From NCBI GenBank assembly GCA_964509425.1, contig CAZDWZ010000011.1, positions 62,001 to 126,000 on the forward strand: a DNA stretch of 64,000 nucleotides, written 5' to 3'. Positions 62,985-64,000 of this stretch are shown one piece after another (the stretch's first letter is position 1; each line of letters begins with the position of its first letter). A model generated the notes under the pieces. The model made no database searches. It saw only the letters and a list, made by a program, of their open reading frames with translations, and had not been told where the DNA came from. The position numbers and the translations under genes were made by a program. This stretch comes from CAZDWZ01 sp964509425. GTDB taxonomy: Bacteria > Bdellovibrionota_C > UBA2361 > SZUA-149 > CAZDWZ01.

Positions 62985-64000
62985 GAGAACTGCTCGTACG
63001 GGCCCCACTCGGCTTCATAGTAGTGCACCAGCTCCTGACTGTTCAGGCGGTTCACTTTCACCGGGAGGCGTTCCATGTCTTGCGGGAAATGCGTCAGATC
63101 GGAAAACACCTTCGCGGTGAGGAAGCGGAGGCCGGAAGGCATTTTCTCGAAATGCGGCACGGGAATTCGATTCCCTGCGAGAACGAAGCCCCACTCGCCG
63201 AACGAGGGAACATACGTGTGGTACGGCAACGTCTTCAGACCCACTGCTTCTATCGTCGTTGAGATGCACCAAAAGGATTTCCGAGCAACGAGCGGAGATG
63301 TCGTTTGAACCGCGATGACCGACTCGGGCTTAAGCACCTTCTGCAGTCTTTGATAAAACGTGGTCGTATACAGCTTTCCGACCGAAAAATTGGTCGGATC
63401 CGGAAAATCGATCACCACGGCATCGAAAGTTCCCGAATATTCCTCCATCCAGACGAATGCATCCTTATTTACGATCTTCACCTTTGGCGAACGGAGAGAG
63501 TCGTGGTTCAGCGCTCGAAGCATCGGCGCCGTCCGGAACAGATTCGTGACGCTCGGATCGAGGTCGACGAGCGTGACTTGTTCGACATCATCGTATTTCA
63601 GAATTTCCCGGATCGCGAGCCCGTCGCCTCCGCCAAGAACGAGGATGCTCTTTCTCTGCGACACGGATTGGAGCAGCGGATGCACGAGCGCTTCGTGGTA
63701 GCGGTATTCGTCCCGTGAACTGAATTGAAGATGGCCGTTTAGGTAGAGCCGGAGGTCGTCTTTTGCTCCCGTCACGATTACCCGCTGATATGCCGAAGAG
63801 CGCGCGTAAATTATCTCGCCTGGATAGAGCGCCGCTTCGGCGTGTTCAACGAGTGCGTCGGAGTAGGCAAACGCCACCACAAGCGCAAAAAGCGAGCAGA
63901 GACCAATTGCCTTCAGCGGTCGGAGCCCCGCTTGCCGTTCCTCCAGGAGAACAATCGCCCAGAGCGCGACTACAGTGTTTAGAATCCCGAAGAAAAGTGA
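62981..64000 (-). CDS. Membrane-bound spermidine synthase-like protein, 5' end outside window
   Basis: The frame has no stop up to the right edge. From 63880 to 64000 it encodes more membrane sequence (FGILNTVVALWAIVLLEERQ-like helices), so the N-terminus lies outside. The visible C-terminal domain is an aminopropyltransferase fold with ILVLGGGDGLAIREILKY near residue 119, the AdoMet-type nucleotide site GGGDG, then VTLVDLDPSV and VVIDFPDPTNFSVG (D at the catalytic position). This gives a SpeE-like enzyme attached to a membrane domain. It leads the operon with the oxidase and the membrane protein. Confidence 0.8.
   Translation of the reverse strand, partial: SLFFGILNTVVALWAIVLLEERQAGLRPLKAIGLCSLFALVVAFAYSDALVEHAEAALYPGEIIYARSSAYQRVIVTGAKDDLRLYLNGHLQFSSRDEYRYHEALVHPLLQSVSQRKSILVLGGGDGLAIREILKYDDVEQVTLVDLDPSVTNLFRTAPMLRALNHDSLRSPKVKIVNKDAFVWMEEYSGTFDAVVIDFPDPTNFSVGKLYTTTFYQRLQKVLKPESVIAVQTTSPLVARKSFWCISTTIEAVGLKTLPYHTYVPSFGEWGFVLAGNRIPVPHFEKMPSGLRFLTAKVFSDLTHFPQDMERLPVKVNRLNSQELVHYYEAEWGPYEQFS

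Overview
The window reads as chromosomal DNA from a free-living Gram-negative bacterium that I cannot place with confidence. Many products carry Sec, Tat or lipoprotein signals. There are periplasmic solute-binding proteins, an O-acyltransferase, two membrane-sugar glycosyltransferase-type proteins and a TadE/TadG-type pilus module. Good Shine-Dalgarno sites (AGGAGG type) precede many genes. Gene density is low for a bacterium, operons are short and intergenic DNA is hairpin-rich. Secreted proteins with Pro-Thr tails and many small hypothetical genes suggest a deltaproteobacterium-like or candidate-phylum genome, but this is inference only. No rRNA, tRNA, CRISPR array, transposase or integrase was seen.

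Layout. 1-2 kb: a GC-rich gene with tandem hairpins, a small lipoprotein and a hypothetical gene. 2-7.6 kb: a tight set of an EF-hand-type secreted protein, two TadE-like pseudopilins and a TadG-like VWA protein, followed by a tyrosine-phosphatase-like protein. 7.8-19.4 kb: small membrane and secreted proteins, including a remarkable four-fold 78-residue Cys/Trp repeat protein, a VWA protein, two GNAT acetyltransferases, a RAP/PD-(D/E)XK-like protein and a periplasmic NTF2-fold immunity-like protein. 20-27 kb: an OafA/SGNH acyltransferase, a YdjM-type membrane hydrolase, small membrane/HTH genes and a LysE exporter. 27.7-30.5 kb: a 948-residue protein with helical repeats and a C-terminal caspase-like His/Cys module. 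31-39 kb: two TIM-barrel enzymes (PEP-hydrolase-like and BtpA), an M50 protease, a duplicated small-peptide/RNA element and several GC-rich genes. 39-50.5 kb: three LivK-like binding proteins without transporter genes, a SIMPL protein, a beta-lactamase-fold hydrolase, an FAD monooxygenase, a pseudokinase, a glutamyl-tRNA synthetase-like fusion protein and a TrmB-type regulator. 50.5-64 kb: a lipoprotein, DPM1-GtrA and GT39-type glycosyltransferases, RecQ, and a three-gene minus-strand operon (membrane spermidine synthase, Tat-exported flavin oxidase, polytopic membrane protein) running off the right edge.

The most unusual feature is a set of about eleven single-gene, strikingly GC-rich segments scattered among the ordinary genes (about 1-0.5, 16-17, 20, 25, 31, 34, 37, 39, 55, 59 and 60 kb). 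Most encode proteins I cannot name, and most end in a bipartite perfect or near-perfect hairpin with no T tract. Some also have flanking inverted repeats: a perfect 17-bp pair around the 58.6-59.1 kb gene, and a 14-bp pair around each of two paralogous genes at 25 and 39 kb. Those two paralogues share the flanking repeat, a leader hairpin and a tail hairpin with a conserved bulge. No recombinase lies in the window. I read these as mobile single-gene cassettes of an unidentified kind; this is inference from structure.
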